From Rhexocercosporidium sp. MPI-PUGE-AT-0058 (lineage: Eukaryota; Ascomycota; Leotiomycetes; Helotiales): a stretch of 64,000 nucleotides of DNA. Location: the NCBI GenBank assembly GCA_020746875.1, contig JAGTJL010000002.1, positions 2,356,001 through 2,420,000 on the forward strand. The letters are read 5' to 3'. A model generated the notes under the pieces. The model saw nothing but the letters and a program-made list of their open reading frames with translations, ran no database searches and had not been told where the DNA came from. The translations under genes were made by a program, and so were the position numbers. Shown here one piece after another: positions 46,453 through 58,989 of the stretch (the stretch's first letter is position 1; the number at the start of each line of letters is the position of its first letter).

Positions 46453-48042
46453 TTACACTAAATCCCAAGACGACTTCGCAGTCCTCGGCCTAGACTCACT
46501 CTCGCTCTCGCTCTCCCTCTGAAGCGAAAGTGATTTCTCATCGCTATTCTCAGCACGACGACTAATCTCAACTGTTTTATACACTTTGATCCCGCCCATC
46601 TCTTGTCCGCCTCCCTTTCCTTCCTTGGCCTCGATGTCCTCTCTTGAATCACCGAACGGACTGCGGATATTCGTCGTTACGCCGCCGGTTTCGGTGAGGT
46701 CTGGTCGGAGGTATAGCGTGGCGGTTTCGGGGGATGAGGATGAGGATGGAGACGTGAAATTGAGTTGTGATTGGGATTGTGATTGGGAATGGGTGTGAGA
46801 TTGCGATTGAGATTGCGGGTGGGTGTACGATTTGAATGGTGAGAAAGAGGTGTATTTCGATGGGTGCATGAATGCTGGTTGCTGGTGGTCTAGGTTTATC
46901 ATATTGCTGTCTCTGTGGTGGGTATTGCGAGTCGGACGTGAGCGGAGGGTAGAGAGGTTGTAGAATTTGCGGAAGAGAGGGCGGAGAGTTGCTCCTCCTG
47001 CTGCGCAGAGACCAAGGCCTGGTTCGACGGTGGACCAAATTGCTACGTCTCTGTGAAGGGTTAGCGATTGTTCGGAAGGAGTGTAATGGAAGGGAAAAGA
47101 TGGAGCGTACACTGTGGCGAAGAGGAAGTCATCGGTGAGTGCTAGGACTTTGATATAGGGGATGCGGATCATTGTCGCTATTCCTGCTCTGCGTGTATAT
47201 TAGCTGAGTTGCTATGTGATAGGGAGACTAAATGGGTGTCACTTACAGAAGTCCCAGAGACAACAAAATCCCAACCGAAACCTTTGTCCTAGTATTCATC
47301 TTCAAATCCCAAATCAACGCCACAGGAAGCAAGCCCAAAACCCAATCCGCTGTAAACGAGACAGCAGAATGTGCTATACTCGCATTCGGCACAGCAGCCA
47401 TATCTATACAAGAGCCCTTCTGCCCTTCATACTGGCCCCAGAAGTAACTCGTTGGCGTACACTGGAAGATGATGAGGAAGAAGTAGAAGATCGTGAAGGC
47501 GATCATGGCGGCCGATATGCCGTATACGATGTTTTTGTGCACTGGCTTAATGCATATGCGGAGGAGGAAAACGGCGATGGAGAGTCGGATCAGGAGTGTG
47601 GTAACGGCATAGAAGATCTCGCAAAGAAACCAGTAGTAGAGGGCTTTGGGGATATCGTTCGGTGGGATATCTGTGACGTGGCGACCTGTTCCGTAGTGGA
47701 TGCCTGTTGCAGAGCAAGCGCAGTATGTGATGAAGGTTATCTATGCCCAAAGATCAGAGGGAGTCTTGGATAGGGGGGGCCATGGTATGAGAAGTTAGGT
47801 AGTGTTGAGAGATAAACTTACCAGGGATATAACGAGCAAGTTATCATCGCTTCCCCAGCTTTTACTTAGGAATGTCTTGACATAGACTCTGAGAATGACG
47901 AACACTAAGCTCAGACCTAGGAACAAACCCAATACAGCGGCTGCATGGGCACGCAAAACTCAGCCTTGACCTTGTCTAAAGGAACGTATAATAGAGGTAG
48001 CCATGCAAACTTACCGAGTTCAGGACCTCGATCTTCAGCCAT
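46453..48042 (-). CDS. Seven-helix membrane protein, PTH11/SAT4 fungal rhodopsin-domain family, 438 aa
   Basis: Five exons, 48042-48015, 47940-47822, 47740-47247, 47188-47111 and 47050-46453, with introns of 74, 81, 58 and 60 nt. Phases match to give 438 aa. Seven hydrophobic segments are visible: AAVLGLFLGLSLV, DDNLLVISLITF, ALYYWFLCEIFYAV, NIVYGISAAMIAF, SFTADWVLGLLPVAL, SVGILLSLGLLAGI, and the segment after DVAIWSTVEPGLGL. These markers fit the family often annotated as integral membrane or PTH11-like. In some pathogens PTH11 acts in host-surface sensing; nothing ties this copy to that role. There is no CFEM domain: the N terminus is only about nine residues before helix 1. The ~190-residue cytosolic tail carries QS and SE dipeptide repeats. 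Probably a plasma-membrane protein; ligand unknown. Confidence 0.88.
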
Positions 48043-50791
48043 CGTGTCCGAATCCTATGCACCCTACCTATGGGCAAGAAATGGAGATACAGACTCTCAA
48101 TCATTCACAATAGGGCACGATCAAAAAAAAAAGCCACGCAGATCTGGGGAATAGAAGGAGAGACAAACTCTTTAAGTGAGAGGCAAGGAGGGATGCAAGA
48201 AGCCCTTCCCGCAGCCCACCACTCACCCGCTCGCTGCTTGGACAAGTGTCTGTCAGTTCTCGGAAGTTTGTCCATGACATGCAGGAACGGCGCATCCTGT
48301 AAGCCAGTCCGTCGAGCGAGCTGCGCACCATTGGGAGCTAGAAGATTGGCTTTAGGGGATTATATCCTGCTTCTTGACTTCTGAGAGGTGGAAAGGCTTC
48401 CGAACCGAGAAACTTGAAGAGTGAGACGGTTGGCTTGTGAGAACGGCTCGGTTTAGAGGCTGCTTAGTGGCAGATATTGATTGGTGAGTTTTGGGAGATT
48501 GACACATCGGAACAATGACCCGCTGTCAGCGTGGTTATGGTTGACTTAAGATAGTATTGATCGACTGGACGGGCCCTGCTAAATGTTTTCTGGGTCGAAT
48601 GTGAGAAAGCAGTTCGGGGTTGACGTAGGGAAGTGTGGACGGAGAGGACGAGAAGAGAAGTGTACACAGGTCGTCGTTTGGCTGTTGTAATTGTTCTGTG
48701 GGGCTCTTTTAATCTCACTCTTCTCTTTCATTCTCATTGTAACTAACCTCAATCTACTCCTCTCAAGGCTCTCATCTCAACTATCGGAACTTCCACGAGA
48801 ACGAATTAAGTCTTTCACAACCACAAGAACCTACTAACTCAACTCCGGAAGACACAGGTGATTTGAGCTGCACATCAAGGATCCAGCTTAAGTCATGATT
48901 CTTTGTCTGTGAATTTCAAATCCAGATCCAGCAATCGCAGACGGTCATGATTCAGCTTCAAAGCTGGAAGCTCGTCAGCATTGGAGTTCCTACAACCACG
49001 CTCATTTCATCGATTCTCTTGAGTTTTCTGCCGGCATTCATTCATGTATAAGGACCAAAAAAAGTCTCCCTATGGAAGTATTGACAGTAACTTCAAATTG
49101 TTGCTCCTTCTATTCTTTTGGGTTCAAGCTAGAGTGACCATCTCAGGTCACTCCAAGGAATGAAACAGAAAAGCACTTTTGCTCCCTACCTACCATGCTA
49201 TCAAAATTTCCCTTTTGTTTCTGTCTAGGACTGTTTATTTAGAAGTAGATACCGCGGTATGCAGAGCCTAGTCGTAAAATTGAAGTCGTTGTCGGCTCGT
49301 AAAGCACATTCTTGAGATACATGGCAGCATTGTCCCAGTCGTCCAACCCTTTGGTTTTGTTGTTATCGAAACTAGTTTGAGATTTGAGAGCACTCGAGAG
49401 CCGTGACATTTCTCTTTATGGAGTAGTTATTGTCATTTAAAGTCTCAGTACGATGCGATAAAGGTAGTACTCTTTCGCTGGCCAAGCTCAGGCAGAGTTG
49501 GTATAGACTTGGAAGGTTGAGAGAGATCGCAATTTGAGAGTAGTACATCTGGCTTGTCCAAAAGGAAGCGATCCCTTTTCTTTGCCTCTGAAACTTTCTG
49601 CAAGAGGTTTGCACTGTAGTACATCACTGTATACCAGCGGAAAACTGAAAGTCTGGCCTCCGATTTGAGAAAGTTTACATTATATGTACAGTACCTCACA
49701 CACTCTCTCCACAAAATACGAATTCCCTTTTCTTACCAAACGCAGACACCTTTGCAGTGAATTACGGCACAGAGAAATGCATTCCACCCACCCGTGCCAT
49801 CCAAACCCCATTGAAGCACTTACCTCACATTTCCGTTGATCACTTCAATTGCAAACAGAGCACGACATCCATCTTTCGAAGCCACATTCTTCGGATCTTC
49901 AATTCCCAGAGATCATACTTCTTTCCTTCCTTCCTTCCTTCCTTCCTTCCTTCCTTCTACACCGGTTTAGTGCGAATTAGCATTTCCGGATATCAAGAGT
50001 AACAACCTCGTCTGGCTGGAACCTACTTACCAAGTTTAAACCTACAACATTTACATTCCTAAGTCGGACTCTCAACACGAGCTCACAGAATACAATTTTA
50101 CAATGCAAATAAGAAAATATACCAAGCCTTGATTTGCCCCCAACCCTATCTACCAGCACAGTATCCTCAGCCTTCACGCCAAGATCAATGTGGAATGTGG
50201 GAGTGGACGATGTGGTATACTTCCACATCCCACCCCACGCTCGGATATCCGAATACGAGGACTTGAAACTCGGGAGCGACCACTACCGGACAGATTAGGT
50301 GCCAAGGGGATGGTTCCTAAGATCTTTCGGAGTCGAGAGGTCTGAAACTGGTCGTCAGGGGAGGACGCTGACGCTCACTCGTCCGTTGGTAGGTCTTGGC
50401 ATCTTGAAACCCGTAACTTTAACTAAGCTTTCTTGCGCACGGTTTGGCTCGGTTGAGATTGTTGTCCTATTCGGGGGGTGGTATGGTTTTGTAAGGAAGC
50501 TGAGCTACTGCTGAGATATCACTCAACGTATACAACAAGGTACCGATAGACATTTCTGAAAAGGCAACGATTCTGATTTGTGGTATCTTACGCTCCCGAA
50601 CGTCTAGTATTACATGTGTATGCTTTGCATCTATGTATGCCTGCCAAGTCTCTTTTGTAGAACCAAGCTATCATTACCCATCTTGCAAGCGGAATAATTA
50701 GGCAGCAAGAAACTCTCTCTCCATTAACGCCACTGAAATCGCTTATTACCCCATTACCTCATTACCCGCCATAAATTCATTCAATCAATAA
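48043..50791. other. Intergenic, about 2.7 kb, no gene; TTCC repeat
   Basis: Only short frames. A TTCC microsatellite lies at about 49924-49958. Confidence 0.5.
49924..49958. repeat. TTCC tetranucleotide repeat
   Basis: About eight tandem TTCC units. Confidence 0.9.
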
Positions 50792-51706
50792 TTACAACAA
50801 GAAAAAAAGTCCAAAGACAGCTGTCAAAGACAGCAAGGAAGCAGCACCTGCGTTCGCACCACCCGTGAATTGAACTGGTGGTCCCGACGCCGTTGGAGTA
50901 GGGCTCATAACCGGCACAGTACTGGGGAGAGTAGTAGGCTTGGTCGTAGGGTAAGGGACAGGAGTAGTCGTATCGTTCGAGCTGACAAGAGTGAAGTTGG
51001 CGCACGAGATACGCGTCTTGTTGGCGAAGTGGATGACAAACGAGCGGTTTCCGAAGAAGGCGCCGATGCCGGGGAGGGTGGATGCGAAGTCATCGCTGTA
51101 GGTTGCGAGAAAGGGGTCGGAGGCGATGCTGCCGTACTTTCCGGAGAGATCACCGGTTTGGCAGGTTTGTGGGAGGGTGGCGTTGCAGGCTGGGGTCTGG
51201 AGGGGAATCTGTTAGTGGTTTGTTTACTTTTGAGTTGGATTGAGGTATTGTGTGGGGGAAGCTTACTTCGCCGCGAATAAAAGGATCAGCGTGAGCTAGA
51301 GTCTTGGTGCAGTTTCCATCAGCTGGAACAGGAGCGTCGTGGAGATGGTAGACTGGTTCATACTGTTAGCAAGGTCACACGGAGGACAGGTGACTAGGAG
51401 GACTGAGTATGAGTACGCACGGAATGGGCCACCGCTGGTAGGCAGGTTCTCAAACTTGACAGTGAACTTGACACCAATCCCATTGGGATTTGCAGTAGCA
51501 GAGATGGATCCCTTGACGTTGCCTTTTGGGTTCGTGGGGTTGAAGAATGGCTTCTCAGGGAGAGTTGCTGTGTAGACCTTGCCGACTGGGTTGTTCTCGA
51601 TGACGGTGGCGTTACCACGAAGCCCAGTGATGGGCTCGGTGGTGTTTTGCGCGCTGGCCAAGGCGAGGAATGCAGTCGAGACGACGGTGATGAGAGAGGT
51701 GTACAT
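50792..51706 (-). CDS. GPI-anchored copper-only superoxide dismutase, SOD5-like, 258 aa
   Basis: Three exons, 51706-51421, 51352-51267 and 51196-50792, with introns of 68 and 70 nt. The second exon starts after AACCAG (not the earlier AACAG, which gives a stop), making GGPFLYHLHDAPVP. An N-terminal signal peptide spans about residues 1-19. Copper ligands by family comparison are His98, His100, His116 and His180; the 98/100/116 spacing equals that remembered for Candida SOD5 (75/77/93). The block VIHFANKTRISCANF is typical of the fungal extracellular group. The zinc-site and electrostatic-loop features of cytosolic Cu/Zn SOD are not seen. After the domain comes a Thr/Pro/Ser linker and a hydrophobic end (SLLSLTAVFGLFFLL), the usual GPI signal. 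Predicted to dismute superoxide at the cell surface, for example during oxidative attack or cell-wall redox chemistry. Confidence 0.92.
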
Positions 51707-54700
51707 CTTGAATGTAGGTATGTAGGTACGTAGATACTCTTGTTTGTTTATCCGGAGACGAGGGGTATCACTGCATATCCCAGTTAGCTTCACATATCCT
51801 AAAGCAGACATATTTTGGGGATAAGCTCACCTTCGGGAAGTCGAAAATGAGAGAGTATGAGAAGGTTGTTGAGGTTCAAAAAGTTCGGTGTGGGGGGGCG
51901 GCGCTTCTTAAACGAGTGTGTGTTGGGGGAGGAAGAAAATAGAAGGACGTCTTTGTTCCAATTTCGGCAAAAGTTTAAATAGTAGAGTAGGTAGTAGTAG
52001 CCAACGGGTATTTCCAACACATTCACGTACCTTGCACGTCGCACTCTCAATCTGCGGGACGGCGTCATGATATATATTGGAAATTCGATTCGAACAAACG
52101 ATCCCTACTCAGTCGCACATTCACACACGGATCCGGGAACCCTGTATCAACCACCACTCATCTACCTGCTGGGCATGACTGCGCCCCCGCCTCTTCTGAC
52201 CAGCTTGCGAGGAATAAGGTCCAACCGTTGGTTCCATCCCCTCTCTCTTTTGGAAACATTCAAAGAATAAATCCGAGGGGCAGGGTTGGCAGAATTAGCA
52301 GGGCTGGGCTGGTTGGTGGGATGTCGATCATGTCACTGAGCTTGGACGCCAGGATGGTCCATCTCCCCCATCTCAGCCCAGTTGCACATCATCTTCTTTT
52401 CTCTTCCACAGGGATCGCGCCTGGATGTTTCGAGCGACGCAGGTACAGGCCCTACGGAGGACGGATGGTCGGCCAGCTGTTGTTCGGTGTATTCGTGTTC
52501 GTCGTCCACCGTCTACCTCCACTATTTTGTTTGATGTTTCAGCCCGAGCTGCACGTTTACTCGTCACACCTATTAGGTACGGGAGAAACAGCCTACCTAC
52601 CCAGTCGCCAAGCTTTGATGCTGACAGGCGACGCGCTGAGAGGGAATACAGCACTTGGCGCTTCTTTCTTTCGATGAAAGGACTTTCCACGGCCACTGGC
52701 TGGACCTGGGTTGACCTGGCGTCGTGAGACTTACCTACCCTACCTATGGTACATGTAGAAATGTTGCATGTACTCGATACCATTACTTTCCTGTTGAATT
52801 CAAGGCTTGACGAACGCTGCATACATGCATGCATTGTGTGACTGACTGACGGCTGAATGTTGCCATATTGCTTGATGTGATTGATGTGGGATGGATGGAT
52901 AGAGGTTGGGATACAGCGCGCGGAGTGGCTGGTTGGTGAATACCAAGCTTTTTCTCCGCTGCGACCCCTGGCCCTCCTAGCCTTCCTTCCTGTTGTTGAC
53001 TAACCGAAGCCCATGATTCTCTGATATCCGACCGTACCTAGTTATTCCCAATCATCCGGGAAAAGGGACGACGGATTGCTTGTTGCGAATACAACGTAAA
53101 CGCTTTGATCCGAGAGGGGTGGGGACGTGGGTGATTCACAGATCAGCAGCCCTTCAAATTTTCCCAAGATTGCCGCCATGGATTCCCAATACAGCCGGCG
53201 AGGAAGTTTCAAACATCTCTTTCGGGCGCTGACAACTGGGCTGGCGTTTACTTCGTTAGCGAGGTCATTCTTGTATGGTGCCAAGGCTATTTATATCCTG
53301 GGATCACATATCCTGTGTCTAGGTTGGGGCCTGGGTATCATTAACACCAATCACTGGTACGAGAAGTCCGAGATCTGCTGAAGACCGATATTTCACTTCC
53401 AAGAGAGAGAGTCAAGAGTGTCGAATCAAGGAGAGACTTTTGTTTGTTTCCTCTTGATATACTTTTGTACGGCTTTAAGAGCTGCCGAGAGTGAAAGTAT
53501 GTGGCAGCGGTTTTTCCAAAGTCCGGAGTTCTGAAGTGAGAGGGCAGGTTTCAAACCAGATGTTTAGTACCAACGTACACCATCTTTCAAAGTTTCATCC
53601 ATGGCTCTGGCCACCCCGAATTTGCGGAGCTACAGAACTCGGAACGAGCTGGCTTGACAGATAGTTCAGTGCTCGGACTGAGGTCGCCGCCAAGCTTCTG
53701 TCACTCGTGCTGGAGGTCGTCTTTCTTCCGAGAAGTGACCAGTGTCGCACGACGATGAGAAAGCTTGTTTGATCTGAACGCCGCAGAAGAAACTCTATCT
53801 CCCTTTCTTTTATATGTAGGATAAAGACCCGAACCTCCGATACTACTAGTAATCTGAAAGAAGCTTAAGCCCAGTGCGTGCCGGGTACAAACATGATCTG
53901 AGATCATAATTGTGTTCCAAGCTGACATTCGCAGAACCTTGCAACGCTGCACACTGCCGAGACAGGATTGCATAATGAGTCAAAGAAGTTTCTGGAAGGC
54001 AAAGGGGAAACCATTATAAATTGACTGGATTCACATGCAAATTAATGACCGACCGACTGGCTGTAAATTAATTTCTTTGCCCTTCCATAAAGTATTGATC
54101 TGTTCTCTCCACTTCAATGCGCTTCGGTTGCGGTTAAAATCTATGGTGTTGTTTCTGCGGGGAACCTCAAAGTTGGTACAATTCTTGATATCTGGCTTTA
54201 ATTCTACTATTAACATACATACAAATGAGGCGAATGGATCATCATTGATTCATATTTATTCCATATGCATGGGATATAAGAGGGGTGATGCAGATCTTAA
54301 CTTCAGATGAGGGTAATTGCTCATTGTCCACATTCCAGGTGCCGACTGAAAGAAATGCATGTCTTGGACACATTCTATGCGGAAAGCCATCCTATGCAAG
54401 ATCAAATGACACAGCGGAGATGAGATGCCTGAACCATCTACTGCTTGCCAGAGAAAACATATATCAAGAGTAAAGAATCAGAGGTTGAAATGTGACGTTC
54501 AGGTGCGCCGTTTCTCTTTTACCTTACCTTGAAAGGAGACGACGACTCATCTTGATCTCAAAGCCCAAACAAATTTAAACACTTTGAGATCCACGAGACC
54601 CAACCCTCGGACATCAACAAAGGTGATAACTAGCTTTTCAATAAACGTTCCACGATCTGGATTTTCCTGTAAATTCTCACCATCCACTTATTATACAATT

Positions 54701-55038
54701 TCCAAACTCCCACAATGAAGTAATTTCCAAGTCAAATTATAAACCACAAGTTCAAGAATTCAATTAATTTTCATTGTAGAGAACACTGTGTAGGGCAGTC
54801 AAAAGAGGCAATCAAAAACCAAGTTTTGCTACCAATGACCAACAAAATCGGGTTTGTTTGCTCTCTCAAAATAGTCCTCTAGAGGACTTAGTTCGCCTGC
54901 CTCTATTTTCCCACCACTCCATTTACTCTCCACTGAATGTTCAATGCACTCGTTGATTTCGTCCACCCCAAGTGTACGTAAACCCACCAATCATCGTAAC
55001 ATTCCTCCGTGCAATGCAGTCCACACCAAAACTCCCAT
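51707..55038. other. Intergenic, about 3.3 kb, no firm gene
   Basis: Upstream of the SOD gene and downstream of the cysteine-cluster gene. One small frame at 53178-53381 has an excellent start context and is listed separately with low confidence. Otherwise nothing is seen. Confidence 0.5.
53178..53381 (+). CDS. Possible small protein, 67 aa (speculative)
   Basis: An open frame of 67 aa whose ATG sits in GCCGCCATGG, an ideal start context. The product begins MDSQYSRRGSF and has a long hydrophobic stretch (about residues 20-55, with LTTGLAFTSLARSFLYGAKAIYILG and LGWGLGIINTN). This is compatible with a small membrane protein. I know no family, and the flanking sequence shows no clear promoter. 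It may be chance. Confidence 0.2.
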   Translation: MDSQYSRRGSFKHLFRALTTGLAFTSLARSFLYGAKAIYILGSHILCLGWGLGIINTNHWYEKSEIC

Positions 55039-56354
55039 CTACTCATCGTCCCCATCAACTAACCCCCTAGCAATCCACAACGCCTTCCTCGAAGCATAAT
55101 AAAGCTCTCTAGCCTCCTCCCCTCTCCCCTCCTCTCTCAATTGTCTCAATACTGGCTCATAACGCCACGCCTCCTTGCAGTACTCATCGAGTTTCTGACG
55201 GCGAGCAGGCAGCGTCTCCTCGTCTTCTTGTGCTTTCATTACTGCATCAGTGGCGTCTTCGAAGGTCGATTGCGCGTTTAGCATTAAGGCTGCGCGGCGG
55301 ATGAGGGAGTGCTTTGTTTGGCCGTGTGGTTGTGCTTCTTGTTGAGATTGGTTATAGAATTGGGATTGAGATTGGTTGAGACGGGATGATGCGGTGGATG
55401 CAGGTTGTCTTTGTTGTTGTGATCTGTTGTTATCGGATTGTTGTCTGATGCTTGGACGACGGTCATTTATATTAGATGAGAACGAGCCTTGCTTGGTACC
55501 ATCATTGAATCTTTGACTAGTGAATTCCACATCGTCGTATCTTGAACTTGAGTTCCCAGTCATGGATGCAGAAACACCGTCGTTTCGGCGGCGTTTGTTA
55601 AGCGGCTTGTTGAATCCTTCATTCTCATCGTCCATCAACATGTCCCGATCAGCATACCCTCCGTACTCTGGAGCGTTTCTGGTTGGTGGACCTCCAAATA
55701 TAGTACGAGTCTCATAGCCCTAGGTAAAATTTGTTAGCTGATTCTCTCTAGTTAGGGATAGGGGAGTCAGACTTGTCCTTGGTACTTCTCATTCTCACTC
55801 ATCAACCTCTGATTCGAATTGCCCATATCTCTTTGACGCGCACCACCTCTCAACTTCCCACCTTTACCAGACAAACTCGAACTCGAGCCTACCATAACCA
55901 ATCCTTCCTCTTCCAACTCATCCTCCTCCTTGCCAGACCCAAACCCCCCAATTCCACCACCCAACTGACTCTTCAACTCAACCTTCTCCTCCCTAGCAAT
56001 CTTCTTCTTCAAACTCCCATGATCCCTAAACTGAGGTGGCGCAGAATTCGGATCCCAATCCAGCTCCTCCTCGACATACTCATGAGCATTCTGACGCGCC
56101 TTCGGCATGCAGCTCTTGCAGTATTGCAAAGTGCAGCTCGTGCAGCGTTGCATTACTTTGTGCTTCTTTGTGTGGCAGCCGTCGCATTGTGCGCTGTGGA
56201 TGTAGGAGGCTTCCCATTTGGAGTGCTTTCTCTGGGCCGGGGGAGGAGGGAGCGCGCCGCTTAGGCCGATGAGTGGCTTGGTTGCTCTGTTGATGCTGGC
56301 GGTGGGTCGGTCGAGGAGGGGGGTGCGGTCGTCGGCGACTGTTTTTTGAGACAT
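55039..56354 (-). CDS. Cysteine-cluster (possible zinc-binding) protein, 420 aa
   Basis: Two exons, 56354-55773 and 55719-55039, with a 53-nt intron. The branch point (CTAAC) and TAG acceptor are good, but the donor is the weak GTCTGA; it is the only choice that keeps frame and gives YQGQ-GYETRTIF. The recognisable part is a cysteine array at residues 57-82: CDGC, then CTSC, then CKSC (C57, C60, C71, C74, C79, C82, with nearby His61, His65 and His91). It looks like a small treble-clef or B-box-like zinc module. The rest is Gly-rich (GGGIGGFGSG), then acidic, and after the intron Asn/Gln/Ser-rich to about residue 320. A helical charged segment near the C terminus (RRQKLDEYCKEAWRYEPVLRQLREE) could be a protein-binding domain. 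Probably conserved in filamentous ascomycetes. Function unknown to me. Confidence 0.75.
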
Positions 56355-57362
56355 TCTGGGCCAGTTGAGGTAAGAGTGCCTGATGGTTTTTGTTTGTTAT
56401 TGTGTGCTTTTGTGTGCGGTGGATGGAATTCGAGGAGATGTTGCGGTGTCTTAATCGTTGCTGAAAGATCGTAAGACCAAAGAGCCGGAGAAAACGAGAT
56501 GTCCCTTTTGCACTTGGGCCGAAAGACCTTCAGTGCAGATGCGACTAACTGTCTAGCAGATTGCCGCAGTAAAGACAGAAGTTGTGTCGCAGACTCGCAG
56601 TTGGGACGTCTCTGTCGTGGTTGTTGAAGAAAAGAGGACGAGGGAGGCAAGAAGAACTCGAGTCTTCCTTTATGTAGTCAGGCAGAAATCGAGAGCGGCG
56701 GCCTGATTAGTTGACTCGAATTAAGTTTACTCGAGTTGATTCACGGATAGCTAATTCACCAGTGTTTTGGTCTTGAGAGGATAGTGGCTGTGATTCATAG
56801 GAGAACCTGGATCTTGACCTTTGAGAGGTAATTTGTCCTTAGTGGTACGCAGCATCTGTTGTTGGTGCAGATGAAGGGGGAATGGGACGAAAGATGCTGT
56901 TTTTGTCACTGTAATTGTTGTCGCTAAAGCAAGAACGAGGTCGGACGAAAGCGCAAAAGAAGGGTAAGTGATTTCTAAAGCTGTGCTGGAAGTGCTTCAG
57001 CAGGGTTGAATCCTTCTCATTCAAATTCAAATACTGTTTTCAAAAGGACGCAATGCTCTCTATTCTATCCCATCTCTCCCCATTCTTTAGGCGGAGAAAT
57101 GTTGCTTTGTTTGTTTTACCACCCTGTTGTCAATAAATAAGCGAGTATCGGGGATATGTCTTGGCCAATGCATCCCTGCGACTAACATGGAAAATCTTGT
57201 AGAGTTGCAAAGTCGCTCAGTGAGTGATATCCTCTGCTAGGTAGAGAGTATATAGCAGAAAAAGGAAGATATCTTTAGTACATCTGCGCGGTGACAAGTC
57301 GTGAAAAGCTTAAAGTAAGATAATTACAGGTATTCAAGAATCTATATATCTGCATTACACAT
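56355..57362. other. Intergenic, no gene seen
   Basis: Upstream of the cysteine-cluster gene and downstream of the cytochrome b2 gene. Confidence 0.5.
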
Positions 57363-58989
57363 CTACAAGTTGGCCTTGACCCAAAGTCCAAGCTTCTCTA
57401 AGCCCGCGTGTCCATCATATATGTCTCGCTCAACAGCTCGCGAGTTGATCTATTGAGTGTCAGAATTATCTAACGCAGAAAATAGAAGGAAAACTTACAT
57501 TCTTTGGGCCTAAATCGCTAATCTTCTCAACGCCGAGAAGTCTCATACACGTTTCTGTCTCTGCTTTGAGGACTGGATGAATATGAGCAGTTTTCCTTGT
57601 GCTAGGATTATGACGGGAGTCTTACTCTCAAACGTTCTTTCAACACCCTCGGCACCACCAGCCCCAAGACCGAATAGTGCAGCTCGTCCAACACCAACGG
57701 CTTTGGCACCAAGGCAAAGAGCTTTCACGACATCTGTCCCTCTCTTGATACCTCCATCAACCCATACTTCGATTCTGCTAAATACTTCAGGACAGTATTT
57801 CCGAATCTCCAGAAGCGTGTGTACTGCAGGAGGGGCAGTATCAAGAGCACGACCACCGTGGTTCGAGAGAATGATAGCCTTGACTTGTGGAGCATACTGC
57901 GCGGCTAAATATGCGTCCTCGTGGGTCTGAAGACCCTTCAATACGATAGGTAGATCGGTATGCTTAGCCAACCAGGGCAGTGTTGTCTTCCAGGTGAGAT
58001 CTGCGGCAGTTCCCCAGAATAGCTGTTGTCCAACACCGCCTCCACCTGGTCTGCTGGACTCGTCGGCGGCCTTGACCCCAGATGATACTGGGAGGGAAGC
58101 CCCTACCAAGTTCCCCCTCTCATCATGCTCTCTCTTGCCAGGTACCGGGGCGTCCAGCGTCAAGCAGATAAACTTGAACTTATCTGACATCTTGTTGATT
58201 CGGACCAACATATCCTCACTCTTCTTTCGGTCATTCTGGACATATAATTGCCAGCCAAAGATCTGGCCAGGCAGCGAGCCTTCAACGATTTGTTCCGGAG
58301 TCATAGATGCATTGTTCGAAACGATCTGCATAGCACCAAACTGGCTGATTCCCTGAGCAATTCCACGCTCCCCAGCAGGGTGTGCCAACCGCGCCATTGC
58401 CGCAGGCGAGACATACAACGGCGTCCCAACCTTGTGTCCCAGAAGCGTAGTAGAAGTATCGCATCTCGTGCAGTCGACGAAAACTCTCGGCCGCAGTAGA
58501 ATCTGCTTATAGATCAAATTGTTGAAGCTCTTCGAGATTAGGTCGTCGGCAGCAGAGTAGTAGTACGCCCAGCACTTCTTGGAAATCTGCTTTGTAGCCA
58601 CCTCCTCCATCTCATCCAGATTCAGTATATTCTGCATTGGCGGCGGACCCTGCGTCTCTTCCTTCTCGACGACATCTGCTTCGGGTTTGGGTAACGAGAG
58701 AGGATCGATCTTTCCCAGCTTTGCTTCGGGCTTGAGGTTGTCCTCGAGGGTTCCCGGGGGATGGATCGGGTCGTACTCCTCTGTTGCATCGCGGCCGGCC
58801 AGCTTCAGGATTATGTTCGAGCCGCCAGGGTGGCTGGGGAGGAATTCCGTGACGTCCCAGACATCGCCGTATAGACTCACCCAGCAGGATTCTGGGGTAT
58901 TGTGCTTCGCGACTGGTGGGCGAGGGTTAGCAGTGATGCATTGGAGAAATTGGATACGTACCCTCAGCAGCGTCGAATGTCTTCGTCAT
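57363..58989 (-). CDS. CYB2: Cytochrome b2-type L-lactate dehydrogenase, 491 aa
   Basis: Four exons, 58989-58962, 58912-57626, 57572-57499 and 57449-57363, with introns of 49, 53 and 49 nt, joining in frame to 491 aa. The N-terminal ~75 residues are a cytochrome b5-type heme domain with axial histidines His37 (in LPSHPGG) and His60 (in DPIHPPG). After a linker comes the FMN alpha-hydroxyacid dehydrogenase barrel. It has the YYYSAADD substrate region, [11 protein letters not shown], Lys335 (in IVLKG), the catalytic SNHGGRALD (His361, Arg364) and [11 protein letters not shown] for the FMN phosphate. The family oxidises L-lactate to pyruvate and passes electrons via heme to cytochrome c. No mitochondrial presequence is visible (it begins [10 protein letters not shown]), so a cytosolic place or a related hydroxyacid substrate is possible. 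A GTGAGT donor look-alike sits in exon 2 at WVS, but the domain requires read-through. Confidence 0.93.
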
